Part shown: positions 26,212-39,320 of the stretch, piece after piece | Layout: each line of letters opens with the position of its first letter | How positions within the stretch are numbered: the first letter of the stretch is position 1 | Assembly (NCBI GenBank): GCA_000169355.1 | Contig: AAXX01000003.1 | Location: forward strand, 1-64,000 | From: Flavobacteria bacterium BAL38 | GTDB lineage: Bacteria; Bacteroidota; Bacteroidia; Flavobacteriales; Flavobacteriaceae | DNA: 64,000 nt | Reading direction: 5' to 3' | Position numbers and translations under genes: made by a program | The notes under the pieces: generated by a model | Databases searched by the model: none | Told to the model about the DNA's origin: nothing | The model's input: the letters and a program-made list of their open reading frames with translations, nothing else

Positions 26212-29200
26212 TTATTGTACAATCCATTTTTTTGTAACATTTTTACCTTCTTGTGTTATGGTTATGTAATAAATTCCTGTTGGCAATGGATTCATAGACT
26301 TGAATTGTCTTGTTAATCCATCCGTTAACTCTACTGCTATTGGAATTTGTTGACCTAAAGCATTATTTAATATTACTTTAGTAGCATCATTCCAATTCGA
26401 AAGATTTAAGTAAAAAGAACTTAATGATGATGGATTAGGATACAAAAGAATGGAAGATTCAAAATCCACATTACCTAACTGTGAAACATGAAACACAATT
26501 TTGAAACGATCTTCCCCATAAGACAAAACATCTGAAGTAGTGTTTATAGCAATAATATTATCTTGGGTTAAATCTATTTCAGACTGTGTATTCAAAAATT
26601 GATCCACTAAAAATGCGGAAATGGCAGTGTCAAAATTTAAAGGTTCAAATTTAAAAGTGTACGATTTATTAGCGCTGAATCGTAATGTTTTAACTAACAA
26701 TTGATCATTGTCTGTTACAGGAAATAACGTTGATATAGTTAATTTTTTATTAGAACTTAACCATGCTATATTTTCTCCTGCAGACTCCAATTTTTCTATA
26801 TCTCCAACATCGATAGCATTTGTATAGTTATCACCAAATAAGGCAACTACTCCATCAATAGGTGCAGATCCAAGAGACAATTCATTTGGTTCATAAACTA
26901 ACATGCCCAACTTACCAAGTAAAACTTCTTGTGTTCTAAAAACACTGGCAAAAGTTCCTGCTTTATCACTTTCGTTAAAAGTTAAGGTACCAGGCGTCCC
27001 TAAACTAGAATTTCTAACAAAAAAAGCTTGTCCAGGTTGAATAAATCGTCCAACTTGTGAAGAACCAGAATTTCCTAAGTTGTTAAATCCTGTAGAAGCA
27101 CTATAAGCAACGTAACGACCTCTTTGTGTTGGTGTTCCCATATTAGCATCCCATGCGTAGTAAGAATCCAAAATCCCTGATTTTGTAACAGTGTGCCAAT
27201 CAACAGGACTCACATAAGGATTACCTACAAAACTAAAACCATTTGTAGTTGTATTTGTAGTTGTATTAATAGAAGGTGAACTAGATGAATTAAAAACAAC
27301 TTGACCTGTTTTTAATTCTCCCGTTGCACGTAAAGTTATAGCAGCATTCATATTAGCTTCTGAAGCATTAGTTATTAAAGAAGGTGTTCTGTCTCCTCTA
27401 ATTAATATACGATAACCCTCTGCTGCTTTTAGATAGGTTGCATGGGTATTAGCAATAGGCGTCCATCCAGTTCCAGTAATAGCGGTATTATTATAAGTGT
27501 ACATAGAAGGATTTCCTGAAGCAGTTTGATCAAAACCACTAGAACCTGTTGTAGAACCTGTAATATGAGTTGCCAATTGCCAATTACCTGAAATAAAATT
27601 AATAGTCGTAACACCAGGTGTTATAAAACGGAATGCACGTTTCCCTTGAGGAATATAACGCTCAACAGTAACATTATTAGCATTTGATAACGTACCCGTA
27701 ATTTGTCCAATAATAGCGTCCCCATTAGCATCAGATTGCAATACCACCGATTTTCCTCCGAAATCAGCCGATCCGCTAATGGTTAGAGTCTTTAATGGAT
27801 TAATGGTTAAACCACCCGTTCCACTTATGATGAGGGAGCCTGCTACGGTAAAGTCAATATCCAGTGTTGGGGAGCCGTCATTGATGGTAATATTATCCAA
27901 AGTAGAAGGTACGGAACCACAAGACCAATTCGCAGCATTACTCCAGTTGCCTGTGCCACCGATCCAGTTTTTTTCAGGATAGATAGTAACCGTTGCACTA
28001 CCACTCAAATCACTCGAAGTGGCAGTACTTTGACTGTCACTCAACGCAACAAGGGTATAAGTAGTTGTCGCACTTGGACTAACCGAAAACGTATACGGAC
28101 TAGTAGCAATAGCATTTACCGTAACAGGTGTAGTGCCATCAGTATAGGTTACACTCCAAGGCGCTGTACCCGTTAATGCTATGCTCAATTGTGTAGATGA
28201 ACCGTTACATACTGTGGCATCGCCACTGATAACGCCTGTCGGATTTACAATAGAACTACCCTGAACATTGAAAGAATAAACACTTTCATCACAATCATCA
28301 CTAGTAATAGTAACCGTTGCCGATTTAACACCTGAAGTAGCTGCATTAAAGGTGACCGTAAAAGTAGCAGAAGTACCAGCAACAATTGTTGCTGGAAGCA
28401 TAACATCACCCACTATAAACGCCGCCGCATCAACACCCGAAAGTGCAATACTAGCCACTGACAAATTGCTTGTGCCTGTATTTTGAATGGTATAGGTTTT
28501 GGTGGTTGGGGTATTTAATACTACCGTTCCAAAATCAGTATCATCAGCTACATCAGGGGAGCTATCACCTGAAATTATGTTTTGACCATTTGCTTGAAGA
28601 TTTATTTCTGCCGGATTTAGTATACCCCCATCGGTAATGTTCCAACCATAACTATTTATCATACTTTGGCGAGCTGCTGCACCTGCACAATACTGGCTAT
28701 TACCACCATCGAAAATTACGCTTGGTTGCAAGGTTTGTGATGCCCAACCAGTAAGCAGTGCATCATAATTTATTGTAGATAGCGTTACCCCAGTGAACAT
28801 ATTGTCCATATAAGTCACACTACTCACATCCCAGCTGCCAAGGTCTTGGTTAAAAGAGGTGGCATTATAGAACATCTGTGTCATGTCTGTCACACTACTC
28901 ACATCCCAACCGCCAATGTTTTGGTTAAAGGAGGTGGCACCACTGAACATAGAGCCCATATTGGTCACACTACTCACATCCCAACCGCCAATGTTTTGAT
29001 TAAAGTTTGTTGCTCCTAAGAACATTACACTCATATCAGTCACACTACTCACATCCCAATTACCAATATCTTGGTTAAAGGAGGTGGCTTCTAAGAACAT
29101 ATAGGCCATATTAGTCACACTACTCACATTCCAATTACCAATATCTTGGTTAAAGGAGGTTGCTCCTAAGAACATAGCGCTCATATCAGTCACACTACTC

Positions 29201-32200
29201 ACATCCCAATTCCCAATGTTTTGGTTAAAGGAGGTTGCTCCTAAGAACATAAGACTCATATCAGTCACACTACTCAGGTCAGGGCTATCTGTGGCATTAC
29301 CTTGCAGGTTGGCACAACCCCAAAATGCACCGTCCATGGTACTCCAGGGTGTGGTGCCCCATTGCTCTATACTTCTAATATTGAGTTTACTACCTGTGTT
29401 ATTAAAGTTAACACGATCGTACGTACCATTAACACTTACCGTATAGGTCCCTGAAAAGGAGTAGCTATGTCTTGGGTTATCACCTAAACCTGATTCTATA
29501 GTACCATCACCCCAATCGATGGTCATATTGGCACCACCTACCGCTGTGAGTGGGAAGGTGATAGTACCGTCACTCAAGACTTGCCAGGTGGTGATGAAAG
29601 TACCAGCACATCCAGCAATTGCTGCACCACCATCGGTAATGTTCCAACCATAAGTAGCCATCATACTTTGGCGAGCTGCTGCACCTGCACAATACCGGCT
29701 ATTACCACCATCGAAATTTACGCCTTGTTGCAAGGGTTGTGATGCCCATCCAGTAAGCAGTGCATCATAATTTATTGTAGATAGCGTTACCCCAGTGAAC
29801 ATATTGTCCATATAAGTCACACTACTCACATCCCAATTCCCAATGTTTTGGTTAAAGGAGGTTGCTCCTAAGAACATAAGACTCATATCAGTCACACTAC
29901 TCACATCCCAAGCAGCAATGTCTTGGTTAAAGGAGGTGGCATTATAGAACATATAGCTCATACTATTCACATTACTGACATTCCAATTACCAATGTTTTG
30001 GTTAAAGGAGGTGGCATTATTGAACATGCCAGACATACCAGTCACACTACTGACATCCCAACTGTTAATGTTTTGGTTAAAGGAGGTGGCACCAGCGAAC
30101 ATTTCGCTCATATTGGTCACATTACTCACAACCCAACTACCAATGTTTTGGTTAAAGGAGGTGGCATCATCGAACATAATTGCCATATTAGTCACACTAC
30201 TCACATTCCAAGTACCAATGTCTTGGTTAAAGGAGGTGGCACCAGCGAACATTTCGCTCATATTGGTCACATTAATAACATCCCAACCGCCAAGGTCTTG
30301 ATTAAAGGAGGTGGCAGCAGCAAACATAGCGCTCATAGTAGTCACACTACTCACATCCCAATTACCAATGTTTTGGTTAAAGGAGGTTGCTCCTAAGAAC
30401 ATAGCGCTCATATCAGTCACACTACTCACATCCCAAGCAGCAATGTCTTGGTTAAAGGAGGTGGCATTATAGAACATATAGCTCATACTATTCACATTAC
30501 TGACATTCCAATCGCCAATGTTTTGGTTAAAGGAGGATGCTCCTAAGAACATAAGACTCATATCAGTCACATTACTCAGGTCAGGGCTATCTGTGGCAGT
30601 ACCTTGTAGGTTAGTACAACCATAAAATGCATTGGCCATCGTACTCCATGCTGTGGTGCCCCATTGCTCTATACTTCTAATATTGAGTTTACTACCTGTG
30701 TTATTAAAGTTAACACGATCGTACGTACCACCAACACCTACCGTATAGGTGCCTGATAATGCGTAGGTATGGCTTGGGTTATCACCTAAACCTGATTCTA
30801 TAGTACCATCACCCCAATCGATGGTCATATTGGCACCACCTACCGCTGTGAGTGGGAAGGTGATGGTCTCGTTATCCGTTGTGGTTTCCCAAGTGGTGAT
30901 GAAAGCATCAGTATTGTCCCACTGCGCATATAAGATTACATCAGCACTACCCATGGTGTAAGCTGCCTGTTCTGCGTAGTCAGTACCAGTGCCATCGGCT
31001 GCCGTATTCCAACCCACAAAGGTATAGTTTGTAAGTGTAAACGCATTGGCAGTTAATGCTTCGGTAGTCCCTGCTGCAATCAACTGATTGGCCATGGTAC
31101 CTGCACCACCGTTGGCATTAAAAGTAATAGTGTAGGTTGGCGCCGCATTTTCATACCAGGCAATTTTGTCATCATCAAATGATGCAGAGAGCACATCTAA
31201 ATCGCCATCGCCGTCTAGATCAGCGGCGCTAACACTAACAGCACCATTTGCCAATGTGGTAATGATATTTTGCCCACCAAATCCTCCTGTGCCATCATTG
31301 GCATACCAGGCAATTTTGTCATCATCAAATGATGCAGACAGCACATCTAAATCGCCATCGCCGTCTAAATCTGCGGTGCTAACACCAAAAGCCGCACTTG
31401 CATCTGTGGTAATAATTTGTTGCACACCAAAGCTACCCAAGCCATCATTGGCATACCAGGCAATTTTGTTATCAAAATATGAAGCAGACAGCACATCTAA
31501 ATCGCCATCGCCGTCTAAATCTGCGGTACTGACACGCACAGCCCCATCTGCCACTGTGGTAATAATTTGTTGGGCACCAAAGCTACCCGAGCCATCATTG
31601 GCATACCAGGCAATTTTATCATCATTTAATGAAGCAGACAGCACATCTAAATCGCCATCGCCGTCTAAATCTGCGGTGCTAACACTAGAAGCACCATTTG
31701 CCGCTGTGGTAATAATTTGTTGCGCCCCAAAGCTACCCGATCCATCATTAGCATACCAAGCAATTCGGTTATTACTAACAGAAAGCACATCTAAATCACC
31801 ATCGCCATCTAAATCTGCGCTGGTAACACTCGAAGCACGACTTGCCACTGTAATAATTTGTTGCCCACCAAATCCTCCTGTGCCATCATTGGCATACCAG
31901 GCAATTTTGTTATCTAATTGTGAAGCAGACAGCACATCTAAATCGCCATCGCCGTCTAAATCTGCGGTGCTAACACCATAAGCATAATTTGCCGCTGTGG
32001 TGATAATTTGTTGCCCACCAAAGCCCCCTGTGCCATCATTGGCATACCAGGCAATTTTGTCATCAGTACTTGATGCAGACAGCACATCTAAATCGCCATC
32101 GCCGTCTAGATCAGCGGCGCTAACACTCAAAGCCCCATCTGCCAATGTGGTAATGGTATTTTGCCCATTTGGAAAAGTCCCAGGACTAGCTGCAGCTACC

Positions 32201-35200
32201 GCTGCGGTAAAACGATAACTATAAGGGATTCCCAAAAGTACGCCAGCACTACTACTTACATTTGTAGTAAGTGTGGTGGTGATCACTTCTCCTGGGAAAA
32301 AAGAACGATTAGGAGCTAGTGCTACCGTAGCCGCTGTAACAGTAGGGCTAGCAAAGCTAAGAGGTAGCCCTTGGTTTCCAGTAATTTTAACATTGGTAGC
32401 CGTAACACTTGCCGCATCTACATTGTCATCAAAAACAAGCGTTATGTTTGCGTCGTTAGCGACAACTATCGCGTTTGTGGTAGGGGTTGTTGCTAGTACA
32501 CTTAACTTAAGAAACCACTGTGCATATAACGTTACATTAGCACTGCCCATGGTGTACGCTGCTTGGTCTGCATAGAGGGTACCCAAGCCATCGACTGCGG
32601 TATTCCAACCCAAAAAGCCATAGTTGGCTAGTGTAAACGAGTTAGCACTAAGTACTGCGGTAGCTCCTTCGGCAATAACTTGGTTGTCCATCATACCCAC
32701 ACCACCATTGGCATTAAAAGTGATTTCAAATCCCCACTGCGCATATAGCGTAACGTTAGCACTACCTATCGTGTACGCTGCTTGGTCTGCATAGAAAGTA
32801 CCGGTACCATTCGCAGCAGTAGTCCAACCCAAAAAAGTAGATTCTTCTCGTGTAAACGTGTTGGCAGTTAATACTGCAGTAGCTCCTGCTGCAATCAACT
32901 GGTTAGCCATGGTACCTTCGCCACCATTGGCATTAAAGGTAATTGTGGGATTTGAATTTTCATACCAGGCAATTTTATCATCATAAAATGAAGCAGACAG
33001 CACATCTACATCGCCATCGCCGTCTAGATCTGCGGTGCTGACACTTTCCGCCCCACTTACAGCAGTGGTAATAATTTGTTGCGCCCCAAAGCTACCCGAG
33101 CCATTATTGGCATACCATGCAATTTTAGGAGATATAACAGAAAAACCAAAAACAGCAGACAGCACATCTAAATCGCCATCGCCGTCTAGATCTGCGGTGG
33201 TAACACTACTAAAATCTCCCTGCGAATTAATATATTGTTTCGCCCCAAAGCTACCCGAGCCATCATTGGCATACCAGACAATTTCTGTATAAATATTCGA
33301 AGCAGACAGCACATCTAAATCACCATCGCCGTCTAAATCTGCGGTGCTAACACTAGAAGCACCATTTGCCGCTGTGGTAATAATTTGTTGCGCCCCAAAG
33401 CTACCCGAGCCATCATTGGCATACCATGCAATTTTGTTATCATAAAATGAAGCAGACAGCACATCTAAATCGCCATCGCCGTCTAAATCTGCGGTACTGA
33501 CACTTGTAACGTAATTTACAGCAATAGTAATAATTTGTTGCGCCCCAAAGCTACCCGAGCCATCATTGGCATACCAGGCAATTTTGTTATCATTAGATGA
33601 AGCAAACAGCACATCTAAATCGCCATCGCCGTCTAAATCTGCGGCACTGACACTTTCAGCCCCATCTGCCACTGTGGTGATAATTTGTTGGGCACCAAAG
33701 CTACCCGAGCCATTATTTTCATACCAAGCAATTTTGTCATCAAAGGCTGAACTAGACAGCACATCTAAATCGCCATCGCCGTCTAGATCTACAGCGCTGA
33801 CACTTGTAACGTAATTTACAGCAATAGTAATAATTTGTTGCGCCCCAAAGCTACCCGAGCCATCATTGACATACCAGGCAATCGCATCATATGAAGCAGA
33901 CAGCACATCTAAATCGCCATCGCCGTCTAGATCTGCGGTGCTAACAATCCTAGCCGTATTAGCCGCAGTGGTAATAATATTTTGCCCATTTGGAAATATT
34001 CCAGGACTAGCTGCAGCTACCGCTGCGGTAAAACGATAGGTATAAGGAGTTAGCAAAGGCACACCAGCACTACTACTTACACCAGTGGTAAGTGTGGTGG
34101 TGATCACTTCTCCTGGAAAAAAAGATCGGTTAGGAGCTAATGCTACCGTAGCCGCTGTAACAGTAGGGCTAGCAAAGCTTAGAGGTAGGCCTTGATTTCC
34201 TGAAATTTTAACGCTAGAAGCTGTAACACTTGTCGCATCTACATTGTCATTAAAAACAAGTGTTATGTTTGCGTCATTAGGGGCAACTATTGCGTTTACG
34301 GTAGGGGATGTTGTGAGTACACTGATCTGAACCCCCCACTGTGCATACAGCGTGACATTAGCACTGCCCATGGTGTAAGCTGCTTGGTTTGTATAGTAAC
34401 TACCCGAGCCATCATCTGCAGTATTCCAACCCACAAAGTCATTGGCGTCTAATGTAAAGGAGTTAGCAGTTAATGCTTCGGTAGCTCCTTCGGCAATCAA
34501 CTGGTTAGCCATGGTGCCTACGCCACCGTTGGCATTAAAGGTAATACTAGGGTTTACCAATGCACCAATAGCAAAGGTATAACTACTGTTAGCACAAGCA
34601 TCACTACTTACCGTTACTGTAGCTGTTTTAGTGCCGAATGTTGCAGGGGTAAAGGTTACATCAAATGTGGTTTCGCCACCCGCTGGTACTGTTGCTGGTA
34701 GCGTAATATTACTGAACACAAAATCTGAAGCATCTGTGCCTGTTATAGCAATATTAGAAACTGCTAAAGCCAAAGTACCTGTATTTTGTATGGTGTAGGT
34801 TTTGATACTTGGCGTATTTTGTGCCACCACACCAAAATCAGTGTCGTCTGTAGTTGAAACTGTTGTAGCACCTGCTACAATTGGGGTTCCATTACCCTGA
34901 AGATTGACACTAAGTATACCCCCATCGGTAATGTTCCAACCATAACTATTTATAATACTTTGGCGAGCTGCTGCACCTGCACAATACTGGCTGTTACCAC
35001 CATCGAAATTTACGCTTGGTTGCAAGATTTGTGATGCCCAACCAGTAAGCAATGCATCGTAGTTAGCTGTAGAGAGGGTTACGTTCTGGAACATATCCTG
35101 CATGTTAGTCACACTACTCACATCCCAGCTGCCAATGTCTTGGTTAAAGGAGGTGGCATTTTCAAACATAAGGATCATATTAGTCACACTACTCACATTC

Positions 35201-37917
35201 CAAGTACCAAGGTCTTGGTTAAAGGCGGTGGCATCACGGAACATAGCACGCATATTAGTCACACTACTCACGTTCCAATCACCAATGTCTTGGTTAAAGG
35301 AGGTGGCATCAGCGAACATTCGGACCATACCTGTGACACTACTTACATCCCAACTGCCAATGTTTTGGTTAAAGGAGGTGGCACCATCGAACATAGAGCC
35401 CATATTAGTCACATTACTTACGTTCCAGCCTACTAAATTTTCTCCTGTTAAAGATGTACAACCACTAAAGGTTTCACTTAAACTAGTGGCATTACTTAGG
35501 TCTGGTGTATCGGTGGCAAGTATCTGCAAGTTTACGCAACCTGCAAATGCTTGGTCCATTGTTCTCCACTGGGTAGTACCCCATTGGTCTACGGATTGTA
35601 ATGTCTCTGGAAGACCAAAACCCGGACCATAATATGCTAAGGGACTAATTAATCCATCAAACTCACCAAATGCTCTAATGTGATACGTTCCTGGTGAAGT
35701 ATAAAGATGTTCAAATTCAAAAGACCCTTGCCTTATCTCTAAACTACCATTGGCATCACCCCAATCAATAAAAATATTCCCATTTGGGGTTTGCGAATCT
35801 AACAAGAGATAATAATAACCAGATGTAGCGCTTAAATCATCAATAGCTATTGTAATACTAAAAAAATCTGTGTCTGCCACCCACTGTGCATTCAGCGTTA
35901 CATTGTCACTACCCATGGTGTAAGCTGCTTGATCTGCGTAGTAAGTACCGGTGCCATCGGCTACCGTATTCCAACCCACAAAGGTATAGCCTGCAAGGGT
36001 AAACGTATTGGCAGTTAATGCTTCGGTAGCTCCTTCGGCAATATCTTGATTGGCCATGCTACCTGTGCCACCGTTTGCATTGTAGGTAATTGTATAATTA
36101 AGCGTCCACTGTGCGAACAATGGTAAAGAACCATCAAATGTAATGGCTTCAGCTTCAGTATAAGAAGTTCCCGTTCCATCGGACAGGGTATTCCATCCGG
36201 CAAACGTGTTGCCCGTTTTTACGAGGGCTCCTGAATTTGTTGCCAGCGTTACCGAAGAACCTATGGTCTCTAACTGAGATGCAGGAACAGTTCCGCCTGT
36301 ATTGCCATTACCGTCATAAGTAACACCAATAGCATAAGACCAAGCCGCACCTTGGCTAGTAGCATCCCCATCAGCTCCTACCAACATATTCGTACCGTCG
36401 GCTGAAAGGGCAACACTTCGGCCCATGTACAAAGTAGTTCCCACTGTACCTGTTGCTAAAAGTTTTTTGCCTTTTTGCGTATAAATATTTCCAGAACGGG
36501 TAAATACCCATGCCGCACCTCTGTTACCATTGTCAGTAACACTACCCATCATCGCGGTGTTGCCATCTGCGGATAGTGATACAGAAGTTCCGTTGGCTGC
36601 AGTACCTATTGCATCAGAACCTACAAGTGTAGTGCCTTGCTGCGTCCACGTAGCTCCTGAACGGGTAAAAACCCATGCATTGCTAACATTGCTGGTTGCA
36701 TTAATACCTCCAATCAATAATGTAGTAGCATCGGCAGAAAGCGCAACAGATTGACCTTGCTTAGAAGCACCTACAGCCCCAGTTCCAACTAGTTTATTAC
36801 CTTGTTGTGTCCAAGTAGATCCCGAACGGGTAAATATCCAGGTAGCTCCTTTATTGCTGTCATCACCTGCACCGCCTATTGCGGCAATATTGCCATCAGC
36901 AGAAAGGCTAACCGCGGTACCTTGCTGTGCAGCTCCAATAGCTCCTGTTCCTACCAGTTTAGTTCCCTCCTGAGTCCATGTGGTTCCTGAACGGGTAAAA
37001 ATCCATGCGGCACCAGCATTGGCATTATCATTGTAACCACCCACAAGGGCAGTATTGCCATCGGCTGATAGCGAAACTGATTTACCAAACCACGCATTAC
37101 CCACTCTATCCGAAGCCACCAATTTTGTTCCTTGTTGAGCCCATGTACTACCCGAACGGGTAAAAATCCATACAGCGCCTTTTCCGCTAGCATCAACAGC
37201 GCCACCAACAATAGCGGTGTTGCCATCTGCAGAAAGTGCTACAGAAAAACCTTGCCATGCATTACCAGTATTTCCTGTGCCTATTAATTTTGCTTGTTGT
37301 GACCAAGTATTTCCAGTTCGGGTATAAGCCCAAGTGGCACCTGCGCCATTGTTGTCATAATAGCCACTTACCAAAGCCGTTTTACCATCTGCAGAAAGTG
37401 CTACCGACCAACCCTGACTTGGTGAAAGCAAACCGCTTGAAGCCACCAATTTAGTTCCTTGTTGCGCAATGGGAAAAGGAGTGTTTTGTACGGTAAACGT
37501 ACCAGCGCTTGTAGCTAAACCACCTGGTGTGCTAACTGCCACCGTGCCTGTAGCCGCACCTGGCATTACCATACCTACCAACGTTTCTCCTGTATTAGAT
37601 ACTACAACGGCAGATACGCCACCAATAGTAAAAGAGGATAGCCCGTTTAAATCAGTTCCTGTAATGGTTACCAATGTACCCGGAGCACCGCTAGCGGGCG
37701 TAAAAGAAGAGATTATGGGAACGAAGTTTTGCTGTACCCCATCTGTACTAGAACCTGTTGCACCGGTTTTATAGGTGTAAAATACCTCTCCTGCGGTGAA
37801 GCTGGCGCTGCCACCAGTTCCTGTGGCTTCGCCTCCTAATGCATCCGTGTTACTTTGTACCGATAACCTTACTATGCAAAGCAGAAAATAGATGGCTAAT
37901 GATATTGATTTTTTCAT
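26212..37917 (-). CDS. Giant modular T9SS surface protein (3901 aa)
   Basis: This exported protein has a signal peptide (about 1-22) and a TIG/IPT-like domain (about 48-145). It then has seven FG-GAP-like repeats ([13 protein letters not shown], about 155-525), InlB-type B repeats (ITFNANGG...YAQW), a PKD-like segment, and BspA/DUF285 repeats ([19 protein letters not shown]). Choice-of-anchor-D and SbsA-type Ig domains follow, with two large blocks of VCBS/FG-GAP repeats ([15 protein letters not shown]). More DUF285 blocks and a C-terminal T9SS sorting domain (about 3825-3901) complete it. Adhesion or polymer binding on the cell surface is likely. The gene is visibly richer in G and C than its neighbours and contains long near-identical internal duplications. 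The frame is intact despite the repeats. Confidence 0.85.
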   Translation of the reverse strand: MKKSISLAIYFLLCIVRLSVQSNTDALGGEATGTGGSASFTAGEVFYTYKTGATGSSTDGVQQNFVPIISSFTPASGAPGTLVTITGTDLNGLSSFTIGGVSAVVVSNTGETLVGMVMPGAATGTVAVSTPGGLATSAGTFTVQNTPFPIAQQGTKLVASSGLLSPSQGWSVALSADGKTALVSGYYDNNGAGATWAYTRTGNTWSQQAKLIGTGNTGNAWQGFSVALSADGNTAIVGGAVDASGKGAVWIFTRSGSTWAQQGTKLVASDRVGNAWFGKSVSLSADGNTALVGGYNDNANAGAAWIFTRSGTTWTQEGTKLVGTGAIGAAQQGTAVSLSADGNIAAIGGAGDDSNKGATWIFTRSGSTWTQQGNKLVGTGAVGASKQGQSVALSADATTLLIGGINATSNVSNAWVFTRSGATWTQQGTTLVGSDAIGTAANGTSVSLSADGNTAMMGSVTDNGNRGAAWVFTRSGNIYTQKGKKLLATGTVGTTLYMGRSVALSADGTNMLVGADGDATSQGAAWSYAIGVTYDGNGNTGGTVPASQLETIGSSVTLATNSGALVKTGNTFAGWNTLSDGTGTSYTEAEAITFDGSLPLFAQWTLNYTITYNANGGTGSMANQDIAEGATEALTANTFTLAGYTFVGWNTVADGTGTYYADQAAYTMGSDNVTLNAQWVADTDFFSITIAIDDLSATSGYYYLLLDSQTPNGNIFIDWGDANGSLEIRQGSFEFEHLYTSPGTYHIRAFGEFDGLISPLAYYGPGFGLPETLQSVDQWGTTQWRTMDQAFAGCVNLQILATDTPDLSNATSLSETFSGCTSLTGENLVGWNVSNVTNMGSMFDGATSFNQNIGSWDVSSVTGMVRMFADATSFNQDIGDWNVSSVTNMRAMFRDATAFNQDLGTWNVSSVTNMILMFENATSFNQDIGSWDVSSVTNMQDMFQNVTLSTANYDALLTGWASQILQPSVNFDGGNSQYCAGAAARQSIINSYGWNITDGGILSVNLQGNGTPIVAGATTVSTTDDTDFGVVAQNTPSIKTYTIQNTGTLALAVSNIAITGTDASDFVFSNITLPATVPAGGETTFDVTFTPATFGTKTATVTVSSDACANSSYTFAIGALVNPSITFNANGGVGTMANQLIAEGATEALTANSFTLDANDFVGWNTADDGSGSYYTNQAAYTMGSANVTLYAQWGVQISVLTTSPTVNAIVAPNDANITLVFNDNVDATSVTASSVKISGNQGLPLSFASPTVTAATVALAPNRSFFPGEVITTTLTTGVSSSAGVPLLTPYTYRFTAAVAAASPGIFPNGQNIITTAANTARIVSTADLDGDGDLDVLSASYDAIAWYVNDGSGSFGAQQIITIAVNYVTSVSAVDLDGDGDLDVLSSSAFDDKIAWYENNGSGSFGAQQIITTVADGAESVSAADLDGDGDLDVLFASSNDNKIAWYANDGSGSFGAQQIITIAVNYVTSVSTADLDGDGDLDVLSASFYDNKIAWYANDGSGSFGAQQIITTAANGASSVSTADLDGDGDLDVLSASNIYTEIVWYANDGSGSFGAKQYINSQGDFSSVTTADLDGDGDLDVLSAVFGFSVISPKIAWYANNGSGSFGAQQIITTAVSGAESVSTADLDGDGDVDVLSASFYDDKIAWYENSNPTITFNANGGEGTMANQLIAAGATAVLTANTFTREESTFLGWTTAANGTGTFYADQAAYTIGSANVTLYAQWGFEITFNANGGVGMMDNQVIAEGATAVLSANSFTLANYGFLGWNTAVDGLGTLYADQAAYTMGSANVTLYAQWFLKLSVLATTPTTNAIVVANDANITLVFDDNVDAASVTATNVKITGNQGLPLSFASPTVTAATVALAPNRSFFPGEVITTTLTTNVSSSAGVLLGIPYSYRFTAAVAAASPGTFPNGQNTITTLADGALSVSAADLDGDGDLDVLSASSTDDKIAWYANDGTGGFGGQQIITTAANYAYGVSTADLDGDGDLDVLSASQLDNKIAWYANDGTGGFGGQQIITVASRASSVTSADLDGDGDLDVLSVSNNRIAWYANDGSGSFGAQQIITTAANGASSVSTADLDGDGDLDVLSASLNDDKIAWYANDGSGSFGAQQIITTVADGAVRVSTADLDGDGDLDVLSASYFDNKIAWYANDGLGSFGVQQIITTDASAAFGVSTADLDGDGDLDVLSASFDDDKIAWYANDGTGGFGGQNIITTLANGAVSVSAADLDGDGDLDVLSASFDDDKIAWYENAAPTYTITFNANGGAGTMANQLIAAGTTEALTANAFTLTNYTFVGWNTAADGTGTDYAEQAAYTMGSADVILYAQWDNTDAFITTWETTTDNETITFPLTAVGGANMTIDWGDGTIESGLGDNPSHTYALSGTYTVGVGGTYDRVNFNNTGSKLNIRSIEQWGTTAWSTMANAFYGCTNLQGTATDSPDLSNVTDMSLMFLGASSFNQNIGDWNVSNVNSMSYMFYNATSFNQDIAAWDVSSVTDMSAMFLGATSFNQNIGNWDVSSVTTMSAMFAAATSFNQDLGGWDVINVTNMSEMFAGATSFNQDIGTWNVSSVTNMAIMFDDATSFNQNIGSWVVSNVTNMSEMFAGATSFNQNINSWDVSSVTGMSGMFNNATSFNQNIGNWNVSNVNSMSYMFYNATSFNQDIAAWDVSSVTDMSLMFLGATSFNQNIGNWDVSSVTYMDNMFTGVTLSTINYDALLTGWASQPLQQGVNFDGGNSRYCAGAAARQSMMATYGWNITDGGAAIAGCAGTFITTWQVLSDGTITFPLTAVGGANMTIDWGDGTIESGLGDNPRHSYSFSGTYTVSVNGTYDRVNFNNTGSKLNIRSIEQWGTTPWSTMDGAFWGCANLQGNATDSPDLSSVTDMSLMFLGATSFNQNIGNWDVSSVTDMSAMFLGATSFNQDIGNWNVSSVTNMAYMFLEATSFNQDIGNWDVSSVTDMSVMFLGATNFNQNIGGWDVSSVTNMGSMFSGATSFNQNIGGWDVSSVTDMTQMFYNATSFNQDLGSWDVSSVTYMDNMFTGVTLSTINYDALLTGWASQTLQPSVIFDGGNSQYCAGAAARQSMINSYGWNITDGGILNPAEINLQANGQNIISGDSSPDVADDTDFGTVVLNTPTTKTYTIQNTGTSNLSVASIALSGVDAAAFIVGDVMLPATIVAGTSATFTVTFNAATSGVKSATVTITSDDCDESVYSFNVQGSSIVNPTGVISGDATVCNGSSTQLSIALTGTAPWSVTYTDGTTPVTVNAIATSPYTFSVSPSATTTYTLVALSDSQSTATSSDLSGSATVTIYPEKNWIGGTGNWSNAANWSCGSVPSTLDNITINDGSPTLDIDFTVAGSLIISGTGGLTINPLKTLTISGSADFGGKSVVLQSDANGDAIIGQITGTLSNANNVTVERYIPQGKRAFRFITPGVTTINFISGNWQLATHITGSTTGSSGFDQTASGNPSMYTYNNTAITGTGWTPIANTHATYLKAAEGYRILIRGDRTPSLITNASEANMNAAITLRATGELKTGQVVFNSSSSPSINTTTNTTTNGFSFVGNPYVSPVDWHTVTKSGILDSYYAWDANMGTPTQRGRYVAYSASTGFNNLGNSGSSQVGRFIQPGQAFFVRNSSLGTPGTLTFNESDKAGTFASVFRTQEVLLGKLGMLVYEPNELSLGSAPIDGVVALFGDNYTNAIDVGDIEKLESAGENIAWLSSNKKLTISTLFPVTDNDQLLVKTLRFSANKSYTFKFEPLNFDTAISAFLVDQFLNTQSEIDLTQDNIIAINTTSDVLSYGEDRFKIVFHVSQLGNVDFESSILLYPNPSSLSSFYLNLSNWNDATKVILNNALGQQIPIAVELTDGLTRQFKSMNPLPTGIYYITITQEGKNVTKKWIVQ
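28600..30890 (-). repeat. Long internal duplication within the giant gene
   Basis: A segment of DUF285 repeats with its preceding PKD-like domain (about 28.6-29.6 kb) is repeated almost base for base at about 29.63-30.9 kb. For example, the same cyan-like run encoding [25 protein letters not shown]'s domain appears at 29,340-29,410 and 30,650-30,725. A third, more diverged block lies at 34.9-35.6 kb. The high identity implies recent duplication or gene conversion inside the gene. Confidence 0.75.
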
Positions 37918-37953
37918 TTTTTTAATTTTTTGTTACTGCCGTTATTATTTTTT

Positions 37954-37975
37954 AAAAACCCGACCGCTGCGCGGT
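37954..37975 (-). terminator. GC-rich hairpin after the DUF1566 gene
   Basis: On the minus strand ACCGC-GCA-GCGGT forms a perfect five-pair stem, followed by CGGG and a run of five T. It lies about 50 bases beyond the stop of the 431-residue gene and before the giant gene, and could terminate or attenuate transcription between them. In a DGR context a hairpin after the variable region would also be expected. Confidence 0.5.
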
Positions 37976-38004
37976 AATATTTAAGTAGTTAAATGGTTAA
38001 ACCT

Positions 38005-38018
38005 GCCTGCCGGTAGGC
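38005..38018. repeat. Near-perfect palindrome GCCTGCCGGTAGGC
   Basis: This 14-base sequence is self-complementary at 12 of 14 positions and lies seven bases after the stop codon of the 431-residue gene. GC-rich hairpins immediately after the variable region are a known feature of several DGRs, where they aid target recognition. It may equally be a common intergenic palindrome. Confidence 0.6.
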
Positions 38019-38024
38019 CAGTAG

Positions 38025-39320
38025 TTAAAAAGCCCGAACAGCACGACCCCTGACCGTGAGGTTCTTACCGTTGCTGGCCTGGAAGCCATTGTCGAAGCCC
38101 TGCTCCCAAGCGATGAGGTTATTGTTCTCGGTAGAACTCCAATAGTAGGCACTAGCAAAACCGCCAATAGCAGCTTTATTTAAATATAATTTATTTAATT
38201 CATCTTGGCTAGGTAAATACCAATCAGTATATCCTCCACCTGTATAGGCTCTGGCTAAGCCTGCTGCATAGCTGGTTGCAGTAGCACCTTGACTTGCAAT
38301 AATAATATTTGTATTGGATAACCCCGTTCCTATAGCAGTTCCTGTTGCTCCTGTTACAATATAACTACCATTATACCATCGAATTCCTGTACTTTGATCT
38401 GAGGTTGCAGCAATTAAACCATGTTGTGTATTTGCATCATATCCTGGATCGCCAGGTTGTAATATGTACGCTATTTTACCCCCACCATAGCTACTGCCAA
38501 TAGTTATATCGGTACCTGCAGCACTTCCCATCATGTTTCTCCACATTCCTCCAGAATATACTTGTACTTCGCCTCCAACACTTGTTTGTCCACAATCAGT
38601 ACAAAATATAACTAGTCCGGTTGCAGGGCTTGTAATTGAATTCCGTTGTGCAAAAGTCATCCGCGGCGGTAAAAAACCTTGGGTTGTACTAGCTATTTCA
38701 ACTTTTGCTGAAGCGCTTGGAGTAGTTGTTCCCACACCCAATGTGCCCGTAAGTAATTTGTTGCCCGCAAAAGTTTGTGTTCCTGTAGTAACTATACCGC
38801 CGTTGGTAGCATCCGCAGGGGTTAAACTTAACACACCAGCCGTTATAGTACCGCCATTAGCCGAAGATGAACCCCCTACAACGCCCATTATGGTAGCATC
38901 ACCACTCTTTGCAGCATACATCGCATACGGCACACTCAGTATTTCCTGCGTACCCGTAATGCTGTAGTTGCTCCCACCCGCTGGGTCGGTTTCGGTTTTA
39001 ATGAAGTAGGGTCCAGCTGCCCAGTCTATACCCGCAAAGGTTCCTGTTGTGGCTGCACCAGTTCCTATTTGTATGCTCACCAAACCATTACCATTGGTAG
39101 TAGCTGTTTGGGTTTCTACATACACAGCCGAGCCTGTTGCACTGCCTTGCAATACACTAATTCTAATACCCACTGCAGTATTTGCCAACAAAACATTGCT
39201 GCTGTTGCGAAGCACCGATTGGTAACTCATTTTTTGGGGTGCTTGGGCAGTGGCCTGTTGCGTTAATAATAGGCTGGCTGTGAGTAACAGACCTGCTAAA
39301 ATGGAATTGATTTTTTTCAC
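38025..39320 (-). CDS. Exported DUF1566-like protein, candidate DGR target
   Basis: This 431-residue protein has a signal peptide (about 1-25). Its N-terminal module (about 28-135, MSYQSVLRNSSNVLLANTAVGIRISV) is common in Bacteroidota surface proteins. A low-complexity middle follows. The C-terminal DUF1566/Fib_succ_major-type domain (about 265-431) contains DWYLPSQDELNKLY and YYWSSTE, ending in VRAVRAF-like RAVRAF. This fold is one of the target classes of diversity-generating retroelements, and the last 41 codons have the composition expected of a variable region. It lies upstream of the giant surface-protein gene on the same strand. Surface display and ligand binding are inferred. Confidence 0.75.
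   Translation of the reverse strand: MKKINSILAGLLLTASLLLTQQATAQAPQKMSYQSVLRNSSNVLLANTAVGIRISVLQGSATGSAVYVETQTATTNGNGLVSIQIGTGAATTGTFAGIDWAAGPYFIKTETDPAGGSNYSITGTQEILSVPYAMYAAKSGDATIMGVVGGSSSANGGTITAGVLSLTPADATNGGIVTTGTQTFAGNKLLTGTLGVGTTTPSASAKVEIASTTQGFLPPRMTFAQRNSITSPATGLVIFCTDCGQTSVGGEVQVYSGGMWRNMMGSAAGTDITIGSSYGGGKIAYILQPGDPGYDANTQHGLIAATSDQSTGIRWYNGSYIVTGATGTAIGTGLSNTNIIIASQGATATSYAAGLARAYTGGGYTDWYLPSQDELNKLYLNKAAIGGFASAYYWSSTENNNLIAWEQGFDNGFQASNGKNLTVRGRAVRAF
38028..38150 (-). other. Candidate DGR variable region (3' end of gene)
   Basis: The last 41 codons of the 431-residue gene differ from the rest. By hand count, 38031-38130 is 58% G+C against 33% for the adjacent 38151-38250. Eighteen of the 41 codons end in C, and none ends in A. 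The C-ending codons include CTC, ATC, GGC, TTC, GAC, GCC, AGC and GTC, all derivable from AAC by changing adenines only, mixed with unchanged AAC. The encoded end, WSSTENNN...VRGRAVRAF, fits a C-type-lectin-like target tail. No template repeat or reverse transcriptase is in the window. Confidence 0.55.

Noticed and set aside
28760-30560. Regular 75-base periodicity as a DNA-level satellite or CRISPR-like repeat.
   Set aside because: The period equals the 25-residue DUF285 protein repeat, and the frame is open throughout.
31166-33814. Long plus-strand open frames with [10 protein letters not shown] repeats.
   Set aside because: They are antisense shadows of the VCBS/FG-GAP repeats in the giant minus-strand gene.
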